Below, piece after piece: positions 9,901 through 18,481 of a stretch of 20,352 nucleotides of DNA. Under the pieces are notes generated by a model. That model saw only the letters and a list, made by a program, of their open reading frames with translations, was not told the origin of the DNA and ran no database searches. This stretch comes from Fragilaria radians. Taxonomy: Eukaryota; Bacillariophyta; Fragilariophyceae; Fragilariales; Fragilariaceae. The translations under genes were made by a program, and so were the position numbers. The DNA lies in contig CAAAJI010000002.1 of NCBI GenBank assembly GCA_900642245.1, forward strand, positions 639,546 through 659,897, in the 5' to 3' direction. Every line of letters starts with the position of its first letter. Position 1 is the first letter of the stretch.

Positions 9901-11145
9901 TGATGTGTGCGCAGCCACGAATATGGATTCGGAGCGCTCAATCCTCGCAATGGCTTGTTGCTGAAAACCATCCAATTTGAATGGATATGATATCGCAGGA
10001 TTAGGAACCCATGAATCAAAATCATCAATGGGCAAAAGTTTCGTCACAGCCCAGGTTTTGCGAGATGCGTCTTGAGACAGCTCTGCATGATCGTGAGCGA
10101 GTTGCAATGGATTGTTCTCGTTTTCTAGCTGCCTAGTTGGCTGACGAGTCGTGTAATCAAGAGTCATAGCGTTAAGAAGCTCATCGACGTCTTCAACACC
10201 AGTAAATGCAAGCTCCTTTTCTTTTTGAACCCTGGATTTCTCAGAGGAAAACTCAAAATCAGTAGTTTCCTTTGCAGTGGCAACGGAAGTTTTGTCCATT
10301 TCGGCGTCGTCGTCGTCATCTTCGTCATCATCAGAATCTTCTCTACTACTGTCACCGAAAAGAGAATCATCGTCAAAGTAACTACGCTCCCAAATATCTT
10401 TTCCTTTGTAGTTTTGTTGTGAAGTGATTTGTTGATCGATTGGCACGATGGATGATTGCGAAGATACATTTGCCAAGTCATCAGTTACAGCATCACGCCT
10501 CGGAGCTGGCTTATCGGTCGGATAGACATCTTCCCACCTCAGACCTATGTCAGCAGATAATCCTGGAAGTGTGGTGAGAAGAGTTCCATCTATCCAACTC
10601 TCTTCGATTCCTTGATCGAGGGGCTTTAAAGAGCGATTAATGCATTCTTGAGAAGCATAAGGATTTTCTGGTTTCTCTTCCATAGGATCCATACCTCCAG
10701 CTCGAAAGGGCTTAATCTGACCGACAACACCACGTGTGTATTCCTGTAGCTTGTTGGCAAAGTTGTCCTGCGAAAAGTTCTTTCCATTTGTTTCCATACC
10801 TTGTCCAGGGGTAGATAGAATGACTGATATAGGGACTTCCACAATCCCATTTTCATTTGGCCTGATATTTAATGACTCCTGAACAGGCTTAGGAATGGAT
10901 TTCCATGATACTAGAGTCGTTTGTGGTGATGATAAAGGTGTACGAAAGAGATGAAAGGGTAACGGCCGTCGCCAAACCCCTTCGAATGGTGGCTGCATAC
11001 CATTCTGAGACCAAAATTGCTGTATGAGCTTCTCAGTGACAGTAGTCGATGCAATCACCTCATTTCGTTTCGCTTCTTCCTTGTTTCGTTCGGTTTCGTC
11101 ATCAAGCAATAGCTGATGGAGACGATCGAGCTTTGAGTTCGACAT
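6955..11145 (-). CDS. SKI2: Ski2-type DEVH-box RNA helicase (SKIV2L homologue)
   Basis: A single exon of 1396 residues starts at ATG 11145-11143 and ends at TAA 6957-6955. Ski2 is the ATPase of the cytoplasmic Ski complex; it unwinds and feeds mRNA 3' ends into the exosome for 3'-5' decay, including of non-stop transcripts. The N-terminal arm has the conserved PF-x-x-GGMD segment, then an acidic run at about 256-290. The helicase core begins with a Q-motif-like DGFQQQAI; motif I AHTSAGKT is at 412-419, motif II DEVH at 506-509, motif III SATTPN follows, then motif V ATETFAMGVNMPAR and motif VI QMAGRAGRRG (781-790). An arch insertion and a C-terminal DSHCT (rRNA-processing helicase) domain follow, ending in KRDIVFASSLYVS, close to the end of the animal protein. 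This separates it from Mtr4 and Brr2. All motifs are intact and the length is normal for Ski2. Its 3' end converges on the PPR-methyltransferase gene with 24 bp between the stops. Confidence 0.95.
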   Translation of the reverse strand: MSNSKLDRLHQLLLDDETERNKEEAKRNEVIASTTVTEKLIQQFWSQNGMQPPFEGVWRRPLPFHLFRTPLSSPQTTLVSWKSIPKPVQESLNIRPNENGIVEVPISVILSTPGQGMETNGKNFSQDNFANKLQEYTRGVVGQIKPFRAGGMDPMEEKPENPYASQECINRSLKPLDQGIEESWIDGTLLTTLPGLSADIGLRWEDVYPTDKPAPRRDAVTDDLANVSSQSSIVPIDQQITSQQNYKGKDIWERSYFDDDSLFGDSSREDSDDDEDDDDDAEMDKTSVATAKETTDFEFSSEKSRVQKEKELAFTGVEDVDELLNAMTLDYTTRQPTRQLENENNPLQLAHDHAELSQDASRKTWAVTKLLPIDDFDSWVPNPAISYPFKLDGFQQQAIARIERSESIFVAAHTSAGKTVCAEYAIALCKQHCTRCVYTSPIKALSNQKFRDFCQKFGSENIGLVTGDMQINVEDSSCLIMTTEILRSMLYRGANLIRDIEWVVFDEVHYVNDSERGVVWEEVIIMLPQYVNMIFLSATTPNTIEFSDWIGRTKRKPVHVIRTSYRPVPLSHHLWAGLKLHKILEGTSGFLENGHTEACKVLKPSKDATKGDKSKNPKGTGSKNLAWQQSGSKADWMSLIRYLDREGLTPTVTFSFSKKKCEEIANMLRSLDLNTAAERSTITGFTIQTVARLSVNDAQLPQVLTVCEMVKRGIGIHHGGLLPILKEMVEILFSRNFIKVLFATETFAMGVNMPARSVVFNSIRKHDGMQFRELEPGEYTQMAGRAGRRGLDKVGTVILCCFGETPPPLQILRKMTTGSSTLLKSQFRLTYNMILNLLRVEDMSVEGMIKRSFSEFATQRALTANDYPKLLTKGEKTLSKLDTQCLEDAKIRLGAEDLETYFDIVSTLQSLNEELLTYLLDTVGGDGGGIFTPGRILLVTAARKYGYVRAPAILIKGPGSDINFSNRNSEGSTRRSLICLVLLPDTYLPPETESDARTVASKPGTLNYIGESNRRYYAIHEIALNEIVLISESQIKIDPNTLLLQDSAALKMSMKGNPISKIPSHGRNDDFDFFSGMKAFANNNVQDTSGKKAMKKGNTDLSLDTIVIRLISAELEERESGIQLMDIQQCTNQGKGVIEFRVKCSKMKDLIVLVRHCISHRHPALESHYALLERKETLRRCVEALRHLLSNESLQLFPDFLQRKAVLKTLGYIDDNDTVCVKGRVACEVNTCQELIATEMVFEGSLNELEPAEIVAALSALVFQEKRGQEDLSSELPSQLLDCCQRMQTIALNLGQLQKEHGLDIEPADFSETNLKFGLVHVVYEWALGVSFKDICDLTDVQEGSIVRTITRLDELCREIRNCARVVGNPTLYGKMEAASVAIKRDIVFASSLYVS

Positions 11146-12536
11146 GAATGTCAACAAAGCAAAAATATTCGAAATCAGGAGAAAAAGATTTCGTGTTTGA
11201 TTTTACTGCAGTAAAAACATTGTATGCCAAAAATGCCTGTTAATGTCAAACATTTGCATACCTACTGAAGTACATGGAACCTAACAACAAAGCCTTTCAA
11301 ATATTGACTTTGACACAACAGGAACCCACCAATGTTTCGACTCATCCCAAATACATTCTCTAGCTAAGCTCAAATAAAGCTTTGGCCACATGCTGATAGA
11401 ATTTTTCAAATGTAAATGCGCATGAACTGATCAACCAAACATCAAGGCTACTTTCCAGGGTTTGACAAGCCATGCTTCATCACTTGTCTTACATATCAAC
11501 AAGATCAGGAATCTGTGAAGCAGATGTTGGAAATAACTTACTTATTCATGATTGGCAAACTAGATGACCATTGAGGCCTAAGTAAGTCATCTTTTGCGAC
11601 ACAATGACGGCAATGTCTGCATTAGACAGCCTCAAAAATTACATTACACAATTATGTAAGCCAACAATACCTTGGATTTCATTTAATCAGCCATATAATA
11701 AGAGATTACGTTTGTATGCTGTTATAAGGATATTCAATTAAGCAACAAACACAGGGCATTAAGAGGTACCTCAGTATTGCAGCAACAAATAGTATATAGT
11801 AGATTTGTGTGACCATGGCCATGTTTTGAGGGATTTAAACTAGAGATAAGCCTGTGATTGAATCAAGTATAGTGTAGGAAAACAGAGAGTGTGATTCTCT
11901 TGCCATATAATAATGCATTTTATCAAATGAGCTATAAAAGTTACATGAAGAATAATCCGTCTATAAAAAAATAAGTTGGGTAATGTAAATTACGGGATGC
12001 ATGATGGTGGAAGAACACTGGCCATAAGTCAGTCAAGAATAGCTTATTACCGGAAGTGGATTAGTCAAACTGACCAGATAATCCGGAAATATTTGGATTT
12101 TTTCAATCATTGCATCATAGTACAAAAGCAGAGAAAATCTCGATAAATGAGGGTTGTAACTGTATAAGAAGGTCATTTATAAAGTCCTCCAACTTGAAGA
12201 CAGCAATTTAACCACAATCATTTAGGACATCGTGGCAAAGTGCGATGATTTCATGCCGTTGCTTGTGAATTCCTTTATGGAGAGAGTAAAAATTTGTTAG
12301 TATCATTTAGGAATGCATTACTTTTGCGAAGTAACGAAAAATAACTCGTATCCTGATTGTGGAAGTTTTGAAAGGCAGGACTAAAAATTTGTGCTACTCA
12401 ACGGATTGAAATGTACTTGTTAGTAAATAGTCACACATCGTGCACAAAGATATTCGTGCCTCCATTTGAGCCCGTTGAATTACAGAATTTCATTGCCTTT
12501 AGGAAACATTCCATCATCTTGAAAGCTTGAATAACT
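11146..12536. promoter_or_regulatory. Divergent intergenic region between the Ski2 and EHD genes
   Basis: About 1.4 kb separate the start codons of two genes that point away from each other, so the region must hold both promoters and both 5' leaders. No open frame is convincing. Visible structure includes a 16-bp palindrome near the Ski2 start (11201-11216), a 10-bp palindrome CATGGCCATG (11814-11823) and a 9-bp inverted pair at 11536-11544 and 11579-11587. TATAAAAG at 11933-11940 is a possible TATA box for the EHD gene, but it lies about 600 bp from the start codon. Function is inferred from position only. Confidence 0.45.
11201..11216. promoter_or_regulatory. 16-bp perfect palindrome upstream of Ski2
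   Basis: TTTTACTGCAGTAAAA is its own reverse complement and lies 56 bp before the Ski2 ATG (11145, minus strand). A palindrome this close to a start suggests a dimeric transcription factor site or an element of the 5' leader. No known factor can be named from the sequence. Confidence 0.4.
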
Positions 12537-14527
12537 ATGGCTGATCCCAATTGGTTGAGCGCACCGGAATCGAGCAAGAAGAAGCTGACAACTCAAAGCA
12601 CGTCAACTGAAACTGCGGATCGTACAGCTTTGATATCTGCCAAACTGAAAACAATTTATCGCAATGCAGTATTACCTGTAGAGAAGCGTTATCGTTACGA
12701 TTACTTTTTCGAAAGTCCCTTGTTGACTGATGTTGAATTTGACGGTAAGATTGTGTTTTATCCTGAGGTGTTAACATATGATGATTACTTTTCGCTCACA
12801 TTTGTTTCATCTAATTTCAAATCCAGCTAAACCTCAAGTATTACTTGTCGGACAGTATAGCGTTGGTAAAACGAGCTTCATTCGTTATCTTCTCGGACAA
12901 GACTTTCCTGGTCAACGCATTGGACCTGAGCCCACTACTGACCGTTTTACTGGTAGGTTGAGGATAAAAAGAGCATACTGTTGATAAAGGTTTCAAAGAT
13001 GTTTTTCTAACTCGTCATTTTACAATACATTTTATAGTTCTTATCAATGGTCCTGAAGAGCGAACCATTCCTGGAAATGCGCTCTCTGTTCATCCTGATC
13101 TTCCGTTTCGTGGCTTAGAGAGATTTGGGGTATCATTCTTGAGTCGATTTGAGGGGTCCCAGCTTCCTTCAAGTGTATTGCGATCTATAACACTAATCGA
13201 CACTCCTGGAATTTTGTCTGGTGAGAAGCAGCGTACAAATCGTGGTTATGACTTCACCAAGGTAGTGGCTTGGTTTGCCGAACGCGCTGACCTGATCATT
13301 TTGTTATTCGACGCCCATAAACTTGACATTTCTGATGAGTTAAAGGGTGCCATTGATGTCCTTAAGGGTCATGAAGATAAAATACGATGCATATTGAATA
13401 AGGCAGATCAGATTGATCGGCAGCAGCTTATGCGAGGTAAGTTTGCACTTTAAAAATTTTACTCCGCTTTTTGATGATGTTAACTTAACATTTTCCTCTC
13501 AGTTTACGGTGCACTTCTATGGTCCCTTGGAAAAACTATGTCTTCTCCAGAAGTTGCCCGAGTATATGTCGGATCCTTTTGGCAACAGCCACTACAAAAC
13601 ATGGATAATGCAGAACTTTTCGAAGTTGAAGAAAGAGATCTCATGAAAGATCTCGCTATCTTGCCTCGCCAATCGGCTGTCCGAAAAATAAATGAGTTGG
13701 TTAAGAGGATTCGTAAGGTGAAAACTCTTGCTTACATTATTGGACACCTTAAGTCACAAATGCCAACAATCATGGGGAAAGAAAAAAAACAGCAAAAGTT
13801 ACTTAGTGATCTTCCTGCCGTGTTCCGCGTCATCCTGAAAAAGTATAACCTAGCCCCAGGTGACTTTCCTGACATTACCCTTTTTTCCGAAAAGCTCAAA
13901 GAAGTAAAATTTTCTGAGTTTTCTACATTGTCGACAAAGCAGATAGAGGAGCTAGACTTGGTTCTTAATCACGAAATACCAAAACTTATGGAACTCCTTC
14001 CCAGTGAAAAAGATTCACCCGAGACACTTAAGGCTAAAATGGCTTCAACTTCTATTTCTGGAAATAATGCACATGTCCCATTGCCTACGCGAAACGATAA
14101 GTTTGGGAAGAAAGCAGACAATTCATCAAATCCTTTTGGCTACGATGAAAATGATTCCGATAATTATTGGTAAGTCACGGTGCAAAAATATGACACTATC
14201 CAATCAACATACTAATTCATTATTTTCAGGGCTCTGCAAGAATCTGCAGATAGATTGTTGAGCACTTTCGAGGCTTTGGGTCCGAAGGGTGGTTTTCTAG
14301 ATACTACTACTGCACGTGAGGTATTAGTAAAGACGGGACTTGGCAAAGACCAACTTCGACAAATTTGGAATCTAAGTGACATAGACCGAGATGGATACTT
14401 TGATCATGAAGAATATGTGGTTGCCATGTTCTTGGTAGATGCAGTTACTCAAAAGGGACGTCCAATACCAACTGAGCTTCCACCATTAGTTGTCCCTCCA
14501 AGCAAACGAGCATTACTTCGCAAATAA
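12537..14527 (+). CDS. EHD1: EHD-family (EH-domain) dynamin-like ATPase, five exons
   Basis: The gene is spliced: exons 12537-12744, 12827-12952, 13038-13436, 13503-14169 and 14230-14527, all introns GT-AG (82, 85, 66 and 60 bp; phases 1, 1, 1, 2). The join gives 565 residues, close to the roughly 535 of animal EHDs. EHDs are membrane-bending ATPases that form rings on tubules and drive endocytic recycling. Visible motifs in order: an N-terminal helix (LKTIYRNAVLPVEKRYRY); P-loop GQYSVGKT (78-85); GPEPTTDRF; switch DTPGILSGEKQ (from 166); NKADQ (232-236); the helical lipid-binding region; an NPF motif in the linker (454-456); and a C-terminal EH domain with one full EF-hand loop DIDRDGYFDHEE (517-528). 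The domain is followed by a VPPSKR tail. Every exon junction restores the family alignment. The symbol is by homology; one-to-one orthology with animal EHD1 is not implied. Confidence 0.95.
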
Positions 14528-14703
14528 GGGTGACGAGTAGTCAGTCTTTACATGAAAACCTGATAATTATTGTCTTAGGCATTTATCACGCATTGATTCT
14601 CTCTATAATACTAATCTTATCGTATGTTACTAATGATATGACTTTTGATATACACTCTGAAGTTATATAAGACAAGCGGTAGACAGCCACTCCGAATCCC
14701 AAG

Positions 14704-15249
14704 TTAAAATAATGGGCTATAAGATGCGCTACAAATCCTAGACCTGCCTATGAAAGCAGCAGCCTTAGATTGTTGCATAAAATCTGATTCAGAGGGTGAG
14801 CTTGAGGCAGCGTTTCCTACGTAAGCGAGTCGATGAGTTGCCACGAAGGATCTTCGTAGGGATGAGTTCGACAACATGCTTGAGTGTCCATCATCATCAT
14901 CATTATCCTCGTCTTCGCTTTCATCGTCTTCTTCTTCCTCGTTCTCAGTAACTCCCAGTAATTGAGAGGCTAATGGATGATGATTGATATCACCTCCATG
15001 AATCATCATGGCTGATACTAAGAAATCCCCATTGCCTACCATTGTCGTGGTACTGCAACATACGATTGGTGATATTGGCATTGGATCTCCATCATGAGGA
15101 TCCAAGGAGACATTTTGTGTTAAGGTATAATGTGGATCAGAAGTATTGGGATTATCGTAAGAAGATCCTTCGACAGTCAACTTCAATACGAGTCCCAAGA
15201 GCAGTATTGCCCTTCCTAATGGTAACAAAAAATTACAGTTGGAAACCAT
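14704..15249 (-). CDS. Predicted secreted or membrane acidic protein of unknown family
   Basis: The frame has 181 codons, starting at ATG 15249-15247 and ending at TAA 14706-14704. Residues 8-27 are hydrophobic (LLPLGRAILLLGLVLKLTVE), which fits a signal peptide or signal anchor. Residues 101-120 are almost all Glu and Asp. A Ser-rich basic segment (SSLRRSF) follows, and the C-terminus is short. There is no recognisable domain and few Cys. It converges on the EHD gene with 176 bp between the stops. The length of the open frame, the ATG and the N-terminal hydrophobic segment support a real gene; the lack of a known family and the repetitive acidic codons argue for caution. An unseen intron upstream could change the N-terminus. 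Confidence 0.5.
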   Translation of the reverse strand: MVSNCNFLLPLGRAILLLGLVLKLTVEGSSYDNPNTSDPHYTLTQNVSLDPHDGDPMPISPIVCCSTTTMVGNGDFLVSAMMIHGGDINHHPLASQLLGVTENEEEEDDESEDEDNDDDDGHSSMLSNSSLRRSFVATHRLAYVGNAASSSPSESDFMQQSKAAAFIGRSRICSASYSPLF

Positions 15250-15849
15250 TCTTGTAATAGATTAAGTCCTCTTTTTGTACAGGATGTGTCGGAGGAAGTA
15301 AAATGAAGGAGGTACGACCCTCCCTAACTGTAGTGGTAGTTGCAAACGAAGGAGGGAATAAAGCTAATGATGCGACTTTGTTGTCACGTAAAACCAACCA
15401 ACCTATCGGATACTCAAAGATTCAAGATGGGATGGGTGGATGTAGAAACGGCCTTGCTCGCGTACGTGTTGAACCTATCCAACGTAGTGATTTGTGTTCC
15501 AATGTCAGCACCTTTCGTTCAAATTAAAATCGAATTCGATGTCTGTGTAACAGTTTGTTTTGTATAGTACTTGCACTGGAGTTTCAGATATGTCATGCCA
15601 TAATGTCAAAGGAAAAAAACAATTCTTAACTGAGCTGGGATCAGAAGGCAGGTTTTTTTCATCGAGCGTACGCTCAACAGGTTCGGTTTTTTCCTGCTAG
15701 CAGTTTGCGGAGAACATGTAGACAATCAATGTTAGACTGATTAATTAATTAATGATATTGATAATTTGACTTCGAATTTTTCCATAACGCTTTTGTTGCT
15801 GCATCTATCTAGTGCCTAGTAAAACTAGTATTTTGATACGAAGTTTTCT
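15250..15849. other. Spacer with a 12-bp palindrome and T-runs
   Basis: Two overlapping short frames on the plus strand (15303-15527 and 15340-15567) have ATG starts but no recognisable product, and I do not call them genes. A perfect palindrome GAGCGTACGCTC (15664-15675) sits between two runs of T (15652-15659 and 15685-15691). A TTAA-type microsatellite lies at about 15739-15753. The stretch should include the promoter of the minus-strand gene at 14704-15249 and possibly the leader of the Gag fragment starting at 15850. Confidence 0.4.
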
Positions 15850-16190
15850 ATGCAGACCTTACACAAGAGAAAAGTGTACCAAAGGCTATGGGCTATGTCC
15901 AAGGTTGCACAAAATTCATGTATTCCCAAAGTACAAGTCAGTCCCAGGAAAAATCAAAAAGTTTCTTCTATTTATGTAAGAAGACATCTCTTTGGAATGG
16001 ATGTCCAAAGTTCAAAACCTAGGCGTATGTCTGTCCAAGACTTCATTCAAAGCATTAGTCATCTAAATGACTTGATGGACTATATGTCCATCCCTGATCC
16101 AATCCCAGGAAGTTGGACTCCAAGATTTACGAATGCCAAGCTGGCTCGAAACGTCAGAAACGCATGTCCTGTCCAATGGAAAAAGGTTCC
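15850..16190 (+). pseudogene. Truncated Ty1/copia-like Gag fragment (+ strand)
   Basis: An open frame with an ATG at 15850 encodes a Gag-like core. YVRRHLF is followed by KPRRMSVQDF, then LNDLMDYM, and after a short loop by KLARNVRNACPVQW. The order R-x-L, K-P-x-x-M-x-V-x-(D/E)-(Y/F), L-N-x-L and finally a C-P-x-x-W block is that of retrotransposon Gag (UBN2/DUF4219-like) domains. No zinc knuckle, protease or pol follows: similarity stops at about 16190, where a different, oppositely oriented element begins. The open frame itself runs on by chance to 16266. This is therefore the N-terminal part of an old element cut by a rearrangement or insertion. Confidence 0.55.
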
Positions 16191-16194
16191 AGGT

Positions 16195-17723
16195 ACAAGC
16201 AAATACAATAAATGCTTTCTCTCTGTTGGAATCATATACTACTCTGTATTTTTTCTCCATCTCTGATAGACTGAATATGTTGGTGATGGCTTGTGTAGAA
16301 AACCAAACTTCACCATATCCTGGAACAGTTGCCTTTTTTGTAGCAATAACTTCCCCACCATTGGTTGACAGTTTCATCACATCATCAACCTCACAAATGT
16401 TCTCCACTAGATTTGGATAACAGAATAAATTAACTGTTGAGCCATTATCAAGTAGAATAATCTCTCTCATAACATCTGCTTGATACATTTGTATATGGGC
16501 CCCACTCCATTCTCTGTTGGATGATTGACTTGACACTGTAGTTGTTTCTTGGCTTGTTGTTGAAGCTTCTGAGTTTGAGTTTACATGACTTTGCTGTTTT
16601 GCCTTATTTATGGCCCATTCATTCTTTGGTGTGACATCTTTGAGCCTGCAGTTTGGAGATTTATGTCCTCCTTTCCCGCAACAATAACATTTTCCTTCCA
16701 GCATGGCAAACGATAATTCTACCTTCTCCTCTTCTTTATTCTTTTTCTTTTCTGACTCTTTTCCACTTGCTTTATATCCATTCTTTTTTGCATTGTCTAA
16801 TTGGTGACTGCTTAAGACATTATTGGCTTCTACTAAATTCTGTGGATATTGATTGTTCTTGAGTGATTGTTGGGTTTGAAGGCCTGCTAGTAAGGATCCA
16901 TACTTGCTCCTATCACTGTTCTCAAGATAAATGTATGCTGTTAATTGATTGAAAGCCTTTTCCACTAACTCCTTGTTATTGTCTTCATCTTCTTGGTCAT
17001 ATCCTTTCAAAGATCTGATGTATCGTGTTAATTGGATTGGTCCCCCAAGGTGTGTAGTTAGCACATCTAACGCTGCTTTGAATCTTTTTGTGTATTCCTG
17101 AAGGAGCTCACCATCCTTCTGTCTTAAATTGATAAAATTTCTCATTGCATCAGCAATTATAGACATTTCATACCTGTTTTCATGATAATTAAGGGAATAC
17201 TGGCGAATAATTTTCAGCAATTCTATGGGACTTCCATTATTTTGGTTGCATAATCGGGATGAGCTTCAATCTTATTCTGCATGCTCCTTGATGATTGCTC
17301 CCATAACAGAGCATATGCTTTGAATACATTGGTTTCATAATGTTGTTTTCTTTTCATAAAATTGTCATATTCAGCTTGGAATTCAATTTGAAATTGTTTA
17401 TTTTCCACCTCAGAAATCTCCTCATCATATGATTCACTTCTTTTTAGGGTTGGCTTATGTTGCAATACATTGTACTCTTCCAAGTGTTCTAAAGAATAAG
17501 CAATGTCCTGTCCAAAAGGGAATGTTCTAGTAATGTGATTAATTATGTACTCTGTAGTGGACTTGTACTCCGCTGACTGTTTTGCAGAGCCCAGTACGTA
17601 CATAAAATCACCGATAGATTTTTTGTGTGGCTTGTAACCACCAGACATATTTCCTTGCCTGACCGAAGTATTCCTGAATTCATGCTTCTTCTTCCTAGGC
17701 ATCATCATTTTTGAACTCATCAC
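16195..17723 (-). pseudogene. Ty1/copia-like Gag, zinc knuckle and start of protease, frameshifted and truncated
   Basis: On the minus strand, an ATG at 17723-17721 opens a Gag protein that meets TAG at 17225-17223. The same protein continues at once in another frame, through ELLKIIRQYSLNY and QKDGELLQEYTKRFKAALDV, so one base is missing or extra near 17226. Then come a Lys/Glu-rich linker, a CCHC zinc knuckle CYCCGKGGHKSPNC (16648-16689) and a retroviral-type aspartic protease start LLDNGST (D codon at 16447-16449). A GEVWFSTQAITNIFSLSEM segment, typical just before the copia integrase, comes next. Similarity ends at about 16200, and integrase, reverse transcriptase and RNase H are missing. 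The element is thus dead twice over, by frameshift and by loss of pol. It lies head to head with the Gag at 18482. Confidence 0.85.
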
Positions 17724-18481
17724 TTTCTCTTTCTTACCTTCTTGCTATTCCTCCACTACAAGACTTGGTGTCTTGTTCTCTCTTTTCAATGAGGCTTCTT
17801 CCTTTCTCGGTGTTCTTCAAGCACCTTTGCACAACTTGTATCGGTTTCCCTATCTTCTTATGACTGATACTCCACTCCAATGAAACAGATAATCTGTTCT
17901 ATTTTGACACGGTGATCTGAGACTCTCGACTGGTCCTATAAGATAAGACAGAATCAAATTTGCAGTCTTTTGCACTCCGTTTGGCTTCACGCAATTGGTT
18001 TACGAGCAATCGACAAATCAATAGTGATTAAATATTGAATGAAAGTCTACTTTTGATAATAGCTGGTTGAATACCACCTCTTGATAGGCTCTCTAGCGGG
18101 CTCTTCTTAATTCAGAATTGCTACTAAGATTTAATCACTATTGTGAGCGTAAGCTCTCTTCTTCTGTTTCCTAATCCAACTGGTGTTGAATGGGTCACCA
18201 GGCATGTCCAACTTGTTATTGGTGACACGTCGTCATAAGTTGGAAAAAATCCAAAAAATCGAAAATGCAAATGCAAATGCACATCGCTTCAACAAAGTAG
18301 AAAAAGGAAAGATTGAGCAAAAGCTCATTCTTTTGTAAATATATAGGTTTAACAGTCATATTTACCTTTCCTCGGTGTTTGATCTACTTTACCTTTGCCT
18401 TACAGACAAGGTGGTGATCTATACACTGCATGTATTTTCAACATATTTACGAAAGAAAAATCACTTCGTACTAATTCCAAA
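17724..18481. other. Non-coding spacer between two head-to-head Gag genes
   Basis: About 760 bp separate the two Gag start codons, so this must hold the 5' leaders, and possibly 5' LTRs, of both elements. No coding frame is supported. Visible structure: CAAGAC and GTCTTG inverted around a 5-nt loop (17760-17776 region); a 15-bp inverted pair at 18019-18033 and 18129-18143; and interleaved arms GTCACCA/TGGTGAC (18194-18226) and TCCAACTT/AAGTTGGA (18207-18244). I found no tRNA-complementary primer-binding site with confidence. Confidence 0.5.
18019..18143. repeat. 15-bp inverted repeat flanking 95 bp
   Basis: Bases 18019-18033 (CAATAGTGATTAAAT) and 18129-18143 are exact reverse complements. 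The inner 95 bp pair only weakly. The feature lies between two oppositely oriented Gag genes. It could be the ends of a small non-autonomous element, part of a structured leader, or the trace of two related leaders in opposite orientation. Confidence 0.55.

Noticed and set aside
12535..12777. Minus-strand frame over EHD exon 1
   Set aside because: Antisense shadow; the plus strand encodes the conserved EHD N-terminal helix.
15303..15567. Two overlapping plus-strand frames of 74 and 75 codons
   Set aside because: Both have ATG starts and some CG-rich codons, but no recognisable motif, and their overlap in different frames means at most one could be real. Evidence is too weak to call a gene.
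17218..17230. Programmed ribosomal frameshift in Gag
   Set aside because: No slippery heptamer or downstream structure was seen, and the site is in mid-Gag, not at the gag-pol border where such shifts occur.
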